The position numbers and the translations under genes were made by a program. A stretch of 64,000 nt of DNA from Paraburkholderia sp. BL9I2N2 (GTDB lineage: Bacteria > Pseudomonadota > Gammaproteobacteria > Burkholderiales > Burkholderiaceae): positions 744,001-808,000 of the forward strand of contig NZ_SMGP01000001.1 of the NCBI RefSeq assembly GCF_004339745.1. Reading direction: 5' to 3'. The notes below the pieces were generated by a model. It had not been told where the DNA came from and searched no databases. It saw only the letters and a list, made by a program, of their open reading frames with translations. How positions within the stretch are numbered: the first letter of the stretch is position 1; each line of letters starts with the position of its first letter. Below are positions 1 to 7,741 of this stretch, piece by piece.

Positions 1-382
1 GGAAAGTATCGCGGTCTTTCAGGCCGAGCAGCACGAGCGCGGTCAGACGCTCCTGATCGATGCGCACGTGGCTGACGTCGCAGCCTTCTCTGGTGAGCGT
101 CTCGGTGAGAAAGCGGCCCATATGATCGTTGCCGACGCGCGCCAGCATCGACGACGCGAGGCCGAGCCGCGCACAGCCGAACGCGATATTCGCCGACGAC
201 CCGCCGAGATACTTCGCGAAGCTCGACACGTCTTCGAGCCGCGCGCCGACTTGCTGCGCGTACAGATCGACGGCGAGGCGGCCGAGGCAGACGATGTCGC
301 GGCTGCGGCCCGGCGCGAAACGGCTGCCGCTCGCCGGCGCCGAAGCGGACGGGGTCCCGCTGGATGTGCTGGAGTGATTCAT
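1..382 (-). CDS. iolC: 5-dehydro-2-deoxygluconokinase, N-terminal part (runs off window)
   Basis: This is the first 127 codons of a PfkB/ribokinase-family sugar kinase; the rest lies beyond the left edge. IolC phosphorylates 5-dehydro-2-deoxygluconate in myo-inositol breakdown. After a 26-residue Ser/Ala/Pro-rich N-terminus the protein reads RDIVCLGRLAVDLYAQQ and then LGGSSANIAFG, the substrate-binding start typical of IolC-type kinases. It sits downstream of the ABC transporter ATPase on the same strand, 65 bp after that gene's stop, so it is probably the fourth gene of the leftward operon. The ATG at 382 gives the usual N-terminal length. Another PfkB-family sugar kinase is possible, but the neighbouring inositol dehydrogenase and RpiR regulator favour iolC. 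Confidence 0.8.
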   Translation of the reverse strand, partial: MNHSSTSSGTPSASAPASGSRFAPGRSRDIVCLGRLAVDLYAQQVGARLEDVSSFAKYLGGSSANIAFGCARLGLASSMLARVGNDHMGRFLTETLTREGCDVSHVRIDQERLTALVLLGLKDRDTF

Positions 383-447
383 GAAGTTTCCTGAATAGCT
401 GGGCGCGGCGGCCGGCGCGGCTGCGCCAAAACCGTCGCGCGAATGAA

Positions 448-1296
448 TCAGATCGTCGCGCCTTCGAGTTCGCCGATCATCTTCTGCATCTCGGCGCCGC
501 CGGCCATCATGTCGAGCACCTCGTCCTTGCTGATGGTTTCCTTGGTGAACGTGCCGAGCGATTTGCCGCGATTGAGCACCGTGAACGAATCGCCGATCGG
601 ATACGCGTGGTGCACGTTGTGCGTGATGAAGATCACCGAGATGCCCTTGGCGCGCGCCTTGTGAATCAGCTTCAGTACATTGAAACTTTGCTTTACGCCG
701 AGCGCGGCGGTCGGCTCGTCGAGAATCAGCACGCGCGCGCCGAAGTGAATCGCCCGCGCAATCGCCAGACATTGCTTCTCGCCGCCGGACATGGTGCCGA
801 TCGGCTGATGCGCGTCGCGCACGTTGATGCCCATTTCGGCGAGCTTGTCGCGCGCGGTGGTGGCGCTGGTTTCGAGGTCCATCACGCTCAGGAAACCGAA
901 CAGTTTCTTCTGCGGCTCGCGTCCCATGAAGAAGTTGCGCGCCACCGAGAGCAGCGGCACCAGCGCGAGATCCTGATACACGGTGGCGATGCCGAGATCG
1001 AGCGCGTCTTTCGGCGATTCGAACAGCACCGGTTTGCCATCCACCAGATACTGGCCGGAAGAGGGCTGATGCACGCCTGCGAGGGTCTTGATCAGCGTCG
1101 ATTTGCCTGCGCCGTTGTCGCCGAGCAGGCAATGCACTTCGCCGCGTTTCAGGCGCAAGGTCACGCCGCTCAATGCGATTACCTTGCCGAAGTATTTGTT
1201 GACGTTCTCGAGAGCGAGGATCACGTCTTCCTGCGGGGCGCTCGCGTTGGTGTTCGAGCCGTCGACGCCATTCGCTGCGGTATTCGTATCGGACAT
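448..1296 (-). CDS. Sugar ABC transporter ATP-binding protein (inositol/ribose type)
   Basis: This is a 282-residue cytoplasmic ATPase that powers sugar import with the adjoining permease and binding protein. Walker [10 protein letters not shown] lies at residues 59-67, the ABC signature MSGGEKQ at 169-175 and Walker B VLILDEP at 189-195. It has one ABC domain, unlike the roughly 500-residue two-domain RbsA/MglA proteins, and so resembles FrcA-type ATPases. The start at 1296 is chosen because a GAGGAG ribosome site lies just upstream; an in-frame start 14 codons further upstream lacks one. The first 25 residues are a poorly conserved Asn/Thr/Ala stretch. Substrate specificity is inferred from iolC and iolG nearby. 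Confidence 0.88.
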   Translation of the reverse strand: MSDTNTAANGVDGSNTNASAPQEDVILALENVNKYFGKVIALSGVTLRLKRGEVHCLLGDNGAGKSTLIKTLAGVHQPSSGQYLVDGKPVLFESPKDALDLGIATVYQDLALVPLLSVARNFFMGREPQKKLFGFLSVMDLETSATTARDKLAEMGINVRDAHQPIGTMSGGEKQCLAIARAIHFGARVLILDEPTAALGVKQSFNVLKLIHKARAKGISVIFITHNVHHAYPIGDSFTVLNRGKSLGTFTKETISKDEVLDMMAGGAEMQKMIGELEGATI

Positions 1297-1309
1297 GGTC
1301 GTCTCCTCG

Positions 1310-2467
1310 TTACGATTGCGCGACGCGGCGGCGCACATAGTGATTGAACAGCACGGCGATCAGCAGCATCACGCCGAGGAACACGCGGAACCAGTCGGAA
1401 CTGACGTTGGTGTAGGTAATGCCGATCTGCACGACACCGAAGATCAACGCGCCGAAACACGCGCCGACCACCGAGCCGTAGCCACCCGTCAGCAAGGTGC
1501 CGCCGATCACCGCGGCGATGATCGCTTCGAATTCCTTCTGCAAACCGCGATCGGCCGCGGCTGAGCCGATGTCGCACACTTGCAGCACCGCGAAGAGGCA
1601 CGAGCAGAACGCAGTCAGCACGAACAGCGAAATCTTCACGCGACGCACCGGCACGCCGACGTTCTTGGCCGCGTTGGCGTCACCACCGACGGCGAGAATC
1701 CAGTTGCCCGCCCGCGTTTTTGCCAGCACGAACGCGCAGACTGCGGCGAGTCCGAGCCACCACAGAATCACCTTGGGAATGCCCGGCACGAGCGCGTGCC
1801 CGTTATCGAGCATGGTGCCGATGCCATGGCGGGCGAGCATCGTGAACAGACCGTTCAGCGCGACGCCGTGAAACAGCGTATCCGCGAGCCAGTCCTGCTG
1901 AGCGAGGTCGCCGACGCCGGAGACGATCGTGCGGTCCGCGAACATGATCGAGAGCGCGAGCGTGAGGCCGCGCAAGATGAACAGAAACGCGAGCGTGACG
2001 ATGAACGAAGGCAGGCGCGTTCGCATCACCAGATAGCCGTTCAGCGCGCCTAGCAGCATGGAGCCGGCGAACGCGAAGAGGATCGCGAGCGAAATCGGCC
2101 AGTGAAAATACACCGAGGGGATCGCGACCATCATGCCCGCGAAACCGATCATCGAGCCGATGGACAGATCGAACTCGCCGGCGATCATCAGCAGGCAGGC
2201 GCCCACGGCGAGAATGCCGAGATACGCCGAGACCTGCGACCAGTTCATCACGCCGTCGAGATTGAACATGCCGGAGTTGCCGGCCGTCAGCGCGAAAACG
2301 AGAAACACCAGTACCGCGCCGGAAATCGCGGCGAACTCGGGGCGGTTCAGCACATGGCCGAACCTGGATTCCTTGCGCAGCCGTTCATCCGAATCGGGCA
2401 CCGAGGGCGCTGCCTCGCCGGAATTCGTCTTGACGTGCGGTGGGAAGTGTTTGCCGGCTACACCCAT
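1310..2467 (-). CDS. Sugar ABC transporter permease (BPD_transp_2 family)
   Basis: This is a 385-residue inner-membrane permease of the ribose/inositol/xylose importer type. It has about ten hydrophobic segments, and the [20 protein letters not shown] region matches the conserved AGGIDLSVG-like loop that contacts the ATPase in this family. The start at 2467 has an AAGGAGA site five bases upstream; the longer reading frame beginning 20 codons earlier lacks one. It lies between the binding-protein gene (147 bp upstream) and the ATPase gene (13 bp downstream), as in an IbpA-IatP-IatA-like set. The substrate is inferred to be an inositol or a related polyol. Confidence 0.88.
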   Translation of the reverse strand: MGVAGKHFPPHVKTNSGEAAPSVPDSDERLRKESRFGHVLNRPEFAAISGAVLVFLVFALTAGNSGMFNLDGVMNWSQVSAYLGILAVGACLLMIAGEFDLSIGSMIGFAGMMVAIPSVYFHWPISLAILFAFAGSMLLGALNGYLVMRTRLPSFIVTLAFLFILRGLTLALSIMFADRTIVSGVGDLAQQDWLADTLFHGVALNGLFTMLARHGIGTMLDNGHALVPGIPKVILWWLGLAAVCAFVLAKTRAGNWILAVGGDANAAKNVGVPVRRVKISLFVLTAFCSCLFAVLQVCDIGSAAADRGLQKEFEAIIAAVIGGTLLTGGYGSVVGACFGALIFGVVQIGITYTNVSSDWFRVFLGVMLLIAVLFNHYVRRRVAQS

Positions 2468-2613
2468 GATGTCTCCTTGGAGCCCGGCCGTGTGCGACTC
2501 GCACGCGAGGATGCGTGGCGAGAACAACAGCCGGTGAAATGCGCGGTGGCGGCGGGCGGCCCGCCTGTATCGAAGCGGTGCCCGCCGTGCGCGTGACTAA
2601 CTAGCGTAAAGAA

Positions 2614-3660
2614 TCAGCGGTACTGACCTGCGTACTTGATAACCTTGTCGAGGTTTTCCTTAGTGATGAAACCCGGGCCCGAGCGAATGTTCTTCGGCCC
2701 ATAAGAGGGTGCGAGGCCATAGGTTGCGAGCCGTTCCTTGAACTTCGGATTGGCTTCGAGAATCTGGCGGATCTTCGCGGGGTCGGTGGTGTGCTCTTTC
2801 TTCACGATCGCCAGCACCGCCACGGGGATGTAGCCCTGCAGGTACGGCTGCTGGTCGATGGCGAACTGGATCGTGCCGTTCTGGATCGCCTTGGCGATGT
2901 CGTCGGAGAAGTCGAACGTGCAGAAGTAGATCTTGCCCGCCAGACCCATTTGCGTGACCGCTTTCAGCGTGGCCGAAGCCGGGGTCGGTCCGAGCGTCAG
3001 GATCGCGCCGGTGTTCGGGTGGTTGCGCAAATACGCGCTGACCTTCGATTGAATCTCGGTCGGATCCTGGCCGGAGTCGATAGTGGAAGCCTTGTAGTCG
3101 ACGCCGAGCGCTTCGGCGAAACCACGGCAACGGTCGAACGACACCGTATTGGTGGCGATGTGGTTCACGCACAGGAACGACTTCACGCCCGCGGCCTTGG
3201 CTTTCTCGCCGGCCGCTTTGCCCGCGACGTATTCGGGTTGACCCACATGCATGATCGCGCCGAGCTGCGCGCTCTGTTCCTCCGTGCCCGAATTGATCGT
3301 GACGAGCGGAATCTTCTTCGCGGTCACCTTGTTGATCGAGCTTTTCAGCACGTCGAAATCGGCGATGGTGACGATCACGCCGTCGTAGTTGCGCGCGGCC
3401 GCCTGCTCGATCAGACGCGACATGTCGGCGATGTCGCCGTTCGGCGGATTGCGGTAGTCGGTCTCGACGTTGAAGTCCTCGTCGGCCTGTTTGATGGCGT
3501 TCTTGATGGTGTTCCACCACGAATCCGAATCCGGCGCGTGGCTGATCAGCACGAAGTGAGCGTCAGCCGCGCGGGCGGCCGAGGCCGCGCCGAATCCCGT
3601 CGCCAACGTCAGTGCCGTCACCAGAATCCTGAGCGTAGCCTTGCCCTTGCAAAGTCTCAT
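2614..3660 (-). CDS. Periplasmic sugar-binding protein of the ABC transporter
   Basis: This is a 348-residue exported binding protein of the Peripla_BP_4 (RbsB-like) family, which captures the sugar in the periplasm and delivers it to the permease. A signal peptide covers roughly residues 1-30: basic MRLCKGKATLR, a hydrophobic core, then cleavage near ASAARA-AD. The mature domain begins with a beta-strand (AHFVLISHAP), and a GVIVTIADFD-like strand and NSGTEEQ loop follow. The start at 3660 follows a GGTGGAGA ribosome site; the longer open frame upstream adds a non-signal-like tail. It is the first gene of the leftward transporter-iolC operon, divergent from the RpiR regulator. Confidence 0.87.
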   Translation of the reverse strand: MRLCKGKATLRILVTALTLATGFGAASAARAADAHFVLISHAPDSDSWWNTIKNAIKQADEDFNVETDYRNPPNGDIADMSRLIEQAAARNYDGVIVTIADFDVLKSSINKVTAKKIPLVTINSGTEEQSAQLGAIMHVGQPEYVAGKAAGEKAKAAGVKSFLCVNHIATNTVSFDRCRGFAEALGVDYKASTIDSGQDPTEIQSKVSAYLRNHPNTGAILTLGPTPASATLKAVTQMGLAGKIYFCTFDFSDDIAKAIQNGTIQFAIDQQPYLQGYIPVAVLAIVKKEHTTDPAKIRQILEANPKFKERLATYGLAPSYGPKNIRSGPGFITKENLDKVIKYAGQYR

Positions 3661-3774
3661 TGTCTCCACCTTTCTCGGTATGTCGTTTTTGAAGGGAGCG
3701 TCTGGCCAACCCGGGTGTTGCCACCAAAGCACCATCGCTCACGACCAAGATTAGGCGATCTTCCAAGTCGTTGC

Positions 3775-3815
3775 AATGAAAATTTCATTACAAATAAAAA
3801 TAGAAAATACGTTCC
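3775..3815. promoter_or_regulatory. Candidate RpiR/IolR operators between divergent operons
   Basis: Positions 3775-3789 form a perfect 15-bp palindrome with an A at the centre (AATGAAA-A-TTTCATT). At 3803-3815 lies GAA-N6-TTCC, close to the GGAA-N6-TTCC pattern reported for RpiR-type inositol repressors. Both sit in an AT-rich stretch between the transporter operon (start 3660, minus) and the rpiR-like gene (start 3916, plus). A TATAAT hexamer follows at 3835-3840. The sites are visible; binding by the adjacent regulator is inference. Confidence 0.5.
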
Positions 3816-3915
3816 ATTTGACAGGGCGCCTGCCTATAATCGGCAGCGTCAGGAGGCCGTGCGGCGGGCGTTCGGAGCGTCTGCGGCACTGCAATAAAGC
3901 ACCCGAGAGAAAGCC

Positions 3916-4797
3916 ATGGCGGAAGAGAGCACCGAGGAATTGCCTAGCGTCGAAGAATTGATGCAGCGCATCGCGGAAAACTACGACGCGTTGCCGCGTC
4001 AGTTGAAGAATGTCGCGACCTATATCGAGCAGCATCGCTCCAGCGTGATGGTGGATCGCACCAGCGACATCGCCGCGAGTTGCGGCGTGCATCCGTCCGC
4101 CGTGGTGCGTTTTGCGCAGCGCTTCGGTTTTTCCGGTTTCTCCGATCTGCAGGCGGTGTTTCGGCAGGCTTACACGGGTCAGGGCAGTTCGTCGCCGAGC
4201 TATCAGCAGCGCATTCGCAAGCTGATCGACGAGAAGCCGGGCGCGCTGTCCGGCGGCTCGGTGGCGCGCGAGTTCATCGCGGCCTCGCGCGGCGGTCTCG
4301 AAGAACTGGAGGCGGGGCTCGACGACAAGGAGTTCGACGCCGCCGTGAAGATGCTGCAGCAGGCCGACAACATCTACGTGATCGGCGTGCGGCGCTCGTT
4401 TCCGGTGGCGAGCTATATCGTCTACGCGCTGCAGCACACGCCTAAGCGCGTGCACCTGGTGTCCGGTTTCGGCGGCATGTATCGCGAACAGATTCGCAGT
4501 GTGAAAAAGGGCGACGTGGTGATCGCGATCAGCTTCGCGCCCTATGGTAAAGAGACGCAGTATTGCTTGCGGGTCGCGCATCATCACCAGGCCAGGACGC
4601 TGGTTATTACGGATAGCCAACTATCTCCGCTCGCGCGTTATGCAACCACGCAACTGTATGTGAAAGAGGGCAGCGCGTTCGCGTTTCGCTCGCTGACCAG
4701 CACGATCTGTTTGTGCCAGGCGTTGTTCATCGCGCTCGCGTACAAGCTCGAATTGAATGTTGAAGAATCCAAAGACACTGGAGGATACGATGACTGA
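3916..4797 (+). CDS. RpiR-family transcriptional regulator with SIS domain
   Basis: This is a 293-residue regulator. The N-terminal HTH_6 (RpiR) fold includes CGVHPSAVVRFAQRFGFSGF at about residues 56-75. A sugar-phosphate-binding SIS domain follows at about 145-270, with IYVIGVRRSFPVASY and VIAISFAPYGKET. Such proteins usually repress sugar catabolic genes until a phosphorylated intermediate binds the SIS domain. It is divergent from the transporter operon and its stop overlaps the start of iolG by 8 bases, so regulator and enzyme are translationally coupled. The location suggests an IolR-like role controlling both arms of the cluster. Confidence 0.9.
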   Translation: MAEESTEELPSVEELMQRIAENYDALPRQLKNVATYIEQHRSSVMVDRTSDIAASCGVHPSAVVRFAQRFGFSGFSDLQAVFRQAYTGQGSSSPSYQQRIRKLIDEKPGALSGGSVAREFIAASRGGLEELEAGLDDKEFDAAVKMLQQADNIYVIGVRRSFPVASYIVYALQHTPKRVHLVSGFGGMYREQIRSVKKGDVVIAISFAPYGKETQYCLRVAHHHQARTLVITDSQLSPLARYATTQLYVKEGSAFAFRSLTSTICLCQALFIALAYKLELNVEESKDTGGYDD

Positions 4798-5818
4798 TGG
4801 GGCAAATCAGGCGGCAAAGACGATCGACGTCGCGGTGTTCGGCGCGGGGCGCATCGGCAAGATTCATGCGGCGAATCTTGCGCGGCAGCCGGGCGTGCGG
4901 CTCAAGTACGTGGTCGACGTGAATCGTGAGGCCGCCGCGGCGCTCGCCGCCGAGCACGGCGCGCAGGTCGCGGATATCGACGGCGCGATGGGCGATGCGT
5001 CGATCGGCGCAACGGTGATCTGTTCGAGCACCGACACGCATGCCGATCTGATCATGCAATCCGCCGCGCAGAAGAAGCATGTGTTCTGCGAGAAGCCGGT
5101 CGATCTGACGCTGGAGCGCGCGCGGGCTTGCGCGGCAGCGGTGGAGCGCGCGGGCGTGGTGTGCATGATCGGTTTTCAGCGGCGCTTCGATCCGACGTTC
5201 TCGGCGTTGAAAGCGCGGCTCGACGCTGGCGAAATCGGCACGCCGGAAATGCTGGTGGTGACGAGCCGCGATCCGGGGGCGCCGCCGGTCGAGTACATCA
5301 AGCATTCCGGCGGCATTTTCAAGGACATGCTGATTCACGATTTCGACATCTTCCGCTGGATTCTCGACGACGAGGCCGACACGCTGCACGCCACCGGCAG
5401 TTGTCTGAGCGACCCGGCGATCGCCGACGCGGGCGATATCGATTCGACCGCGGTGACGATCCGCACGAAGCGCGGCCGCCTGTGCCAGATCAATACCGCA
5501 CGGCGCGCCGCATACGGTTACGACCAACGCTTCGAAGTGCTGGGCAGCACCGGCATGCTGCAGGCGGGCAATGTGCGGCCCACGGAAGTCACGGCGTATT
5601 CGAAAACCGAAGTGTCGAGCGACGTGCCGGAAGCGTTTTTCCTCGAACGTTACCGCGCGGCTTACGCGCATGAAATCGCGCATTTCTTCGATGCGGTGAC
5701 ACATGGCAAACCGGTGCGCACGACCGTCGCCGACGGCTTGAAAGCGCTTGAACTCGCCGAAGCGGCGACGCGCTCGTGGCGCGAGGGCCGTGCGATCAAA
5801 CTCGGCGAGGCGTCGTGA
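4790..5818 (+). CDS. iolG: Inositol 2-dehydrogenase (Gfo/Idh/MocA family)
   Basis: This is a 342-residue NAD-dependent dehydrogenase that would oxidise myo-inositol to 2-keto-myo-inositol, the first catabolic step. The Rossmann motif GAGRIG is at residues 19-24, and EKPVD carries the family catalytic lysine. The segment GGIFKDMLIHDFDIFRW supplies the Asp and His (D-x3-H) expected in inositol dehydrogenases. The start at 4790 is preceded by GGAGG and overlaps the regulator's stop; the longer frame from 4757 lies inside rpiR. The downstream gene overlaps its stop as TGATG. A sister activity on another cyclitol is possible. Confidence 0.88.
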   Translation: MTDGANQAAKTIDVAVFGAGRIGKIHAANLARQPGVRLKYVVDVNREAAAALAAEHGAQVADIDGAMGDASIGATVICSSTDTHADLIMQSAAQKKHVFCEKPVDLTLERARACAAAVERAGVVCMIGFQRRFDPTFSALKARLDAGEIGTPEMLVVTSRDPGAPPVEYIKHSGGIFKDMLIHDFDIFRWILDDEADTLHATGSCLSDPAIADAGDIDSTAVTIRTKRGRLCQINTARRAAYGYDQRFEVLGSTGMLQAGNVRPTEVTAYSKTEVSSDVPEAFFLERYRAAYAHEIAHFFDAVTHGKPVRTTVADGLKALELAEAATRSWREGRAIKLGEAS

Positions 5819-6863
5819 TGGCGGCCGCCGCGGCGCGGGTTCGTGTGGGCGTAGTCGGCCTCGGGCGGCTCGGCAAGCGGCACGCGGAGAATCTCGCGTA
5901 TCGCGTGCCGGGTGCGTCGCTCGTGGCGGCTTGCAGTCCGGTGGAGGAGGAGCGGGCGTGGGCGCGGGAAGCGTTGCCTGCGCCGCGACTGTACGAGGAT
6001 TACGCAGAGTTGCTGGCTGATCGCGAGGTGGATGCGGTCTGGCTCGTCACGCCGTCTTCGTTGCACGCGCAGCAGATCGTCGACGCGTTGCGGGCCGGCA
6101 AGCATGTGTTCTGCGAGAAGCCTTTGTCGCTGGATCTCGCCGAGTGCGAGAGGGTGCTGGCCGAGGCCGCGCGCTATCCGCATTTGCAGGCGACCATCGG
6201 TTTCATGCGGCGCTTCGATCCGAGTTACAAGGACGCGTTCGACAAGATCGAAGCCGGCAAGATCGGCCGGCCGTTTCTTGTGCGCTCGCAGACCGCGGAT
6301 CAGAACGATAGCGATGGTTTTTTTGTGCGTTTCGCGGCGACGTCTGGCGGGATTTTTCTCGATTGCACCGTGCACGATATCGATGTGGCGCGCTGGCTGC
6401 TGGGTAAGCCGCGTGCAAAACGCGTGTTCGCCGCGGGCGTTGCCGCGATGCATGAAGGCTTGCGTGAGTTCGGCGATGTCGATAACGGTGTCGCGATCTG
6501 CGAGTTCGAAGACGGCAAGCTGGCCATGTTTTATGCGTCGCGGACGCAGGCGCATGGTAATGACACGCATAGCGAAGTGATCGGCACGGCTGGAGCGCTT
6601 GCTATTGGACGTAATCCGCGGGCCAATCGGGTTGAGATTTATGATGCCACCGGGATTCGGAATGAATGTACGGCGAATTTTTTTGATCGTTTCGAGGAGG
6701 CGTTTTTGTTTGAGGCTAGGGCGTTTGTTGCGGCGGTACAGGGGGGACCGGTTCTTCTTCTGCTGCGCGGGCTGGGGCTACGCTTGCTGATGCGTTGGAG
6801 GCTACGCGGATTGGGGTTGCGTTGCGGGAGTCTTTGTTGAAGGGGGAGGCGGTTGCGTTGTAG
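5818..6863 (+). pseudogene. Second Gfo/Idh/MocA dehydrogenase, frameshifted near its C-terminus
   Basis: This is a second inositol-dehydrogenase-like enzyme. It has Rossmann GVVGLGRLGKRHAENLA, catalytic-lysine EKPLS and the active-site stretch GGIFLDCTVHDIDVARW. Its ATG shares a base with the iolG stop (TGATG). As printed, the frame ends at 6840 with an anomalous Leu/Arg-rich tail (LLLLRGLGLRLLMRWRL). Adding one G to the G6 run at 6741-6746 restores an orthodox tail (GTGSSSAARAGATLADALE and onward to ...KGEAVAL) ending with TAG at 6863, giving 348 residues. So one base is missing, by mutation or assembly error. The last 250 bases also use many T-ending codons, unlike the gene's first half. 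The substrate is probably another inositol isomer. Confidence 0.75.
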
Positions 6864-6889
6864 GTTTGGGCTGTTGTTCTTTGCGTTTT

Positions 6890-7092
6890 GGCCTTTCCTT
6901 GAATTCTTTGTGGTCTATTGGCGTAGCCCCTGTGCGGGGCGGCACTCCCTTTCTTTGCCGCCGCAAAGAAAGGAAGCAAAGAAAGCGGCTTCACACCGCC
7001 AGCTTGTAAGCGGGGCCCTCGCGCAGCCACGGTAGTGGTGCATCTGGAATCGGTCTTTTCGCACATTCCGCGCTGTGACAAGGGCGTCATAC
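6890..7092 (+). repeat. Left arm of long imperfect inverted repeat
   Basis: The arm matches the reverse complement of 7407-7611. Bases 6926-7003 are a perfect 78-bp match to 7498-7575 reversed. Within it, GCCCCTGTGCGGGGC and CTTTCTTTGC-CGCC-GCAAAGAAAG each form a small hairpin. Beyond the core, blocks such as TGGTGCATCTGGAATCGGTC and GTCATAC are conserved with short gaps. The outer 33 bases (6890-6922) recur near uvrD at 12025-12057. It looks like one half of a non-coding mobile or dispersed element. Confidence 0.85.
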
Positions 7093-7406
7093 TTCCGGCG
7101 GCGCTGCGCGCGCCGTCGAGGTCGTTCAGCAAGTCGACTGTGTTTTGAGCTCGACGTCGTTCAGCAGACCGTCTGCGTTCCGTGCTCGACGAGCCTTCAT
7201 CGAGACGTTGGCGTTTTTTTCCCCACCTGGCGCGGCTCGCGGCCTTTTTTCGTCCGAGCCATTTCCCGCGCTGGAAGACATTCCCGTGGCGCCTTAAACC
7301 CACCGGCCGTTTCGCGGCATCGCCGAGGCGAAGCCGACGGCTCCCACCACGCACCCACTTGTTTTCAGACCGACCGTTCCGGCGAGCGCGAAGCGCGAAG
7401 CGGGAG

Positions 7407-7611
7407 GTATGACTGCCTTGTCGCAAGCGCTGAATGTGCGAGGTGACCGATTCCAGATGCACCATTGTCCCCTCCAAGCCGGGGGACCCGCTTATAGGCT
7501 GGCGGTGTGAAGCCGCTTTCTTTGCTTCCTTTCTTTGCGGCGGCAAAGAAAGGGAGTGCCGCCCCGCACAGGGGCAACGCTAATAGACCACCAGGAACTC
7601 AAGAAAAGGCC
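7407..7611 (-). repeat. Right arm of long imperfect inverted repeat
   Basis: This is the inverted partner of 6890-7092, with the perfect 78-bp core at 7498-7575. The outer end carries the 33-base motif in reverse orientation at 7579-7611. The arm stops about 90 bases before the valS TATAAT hexamer, so transcripts entering valS from upstream would pass through a very stable potential hairpin. Confidence 0.85.
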
Positions 7612-7699
7612 ACCCCCAAAAGCCCCATCCACCAAAGCGCCGCAGGCAAAAAAGCCACCCGATCAAATCCCCAAAAATCCCCCACCGCCAGGCGCCGCT

Positions 7700-7705
7700 T
7701 ATAAT
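7700..7705 (+). promoter_or_regulatory. Possible -10 element of valS
   Basis: A TATAAT hexamer lies 37 bases before the valS ATG. No good -35 hexamer lies at the right distance, where the sequence is A- and C-rich, so the call is tentative. Confidence 0.35.
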
Positions 7706-7741
7706 CGACCATTCCCAGCATTCACCAGCCGAACCGACACA

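Larger units (their letters stand above)
6864..7741. other. Gene-free stretch filled by a long inverted repeat
   Basis: No believable protein gene was found in these 878 bases; the open frames have no family resemblance and follow the repeat arms. The stretch holds two inverted arms (6890-7092 and 7407-7611) around a 314-bp centre. The centre has a short direct repeat (GTCGTTCAGCA near 7122 and 7153) and two T-runs in hairpin-poor contexts. The valS leader, with a TATAAT hexamer at 7700-7705, occupies the right end. Confidence 0.7.

Noticed and set aside
3818..3840. TTGACA followed by TATAAT before the RpiR gene
   Set aside because: The spacing is only 11 bases, too short for a sigma-70 promoter. 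The TATAAT may instead pair with TTCCAT at 3812-3817 (17 bases), a weak match.
6926..7577. CRISPR-like or insertion-sequence interpretation of the repeated hairpins
   Set aside because: Only two arms in opposite orientation exist, with no regularly spaced units and no transposase frame in the centre.
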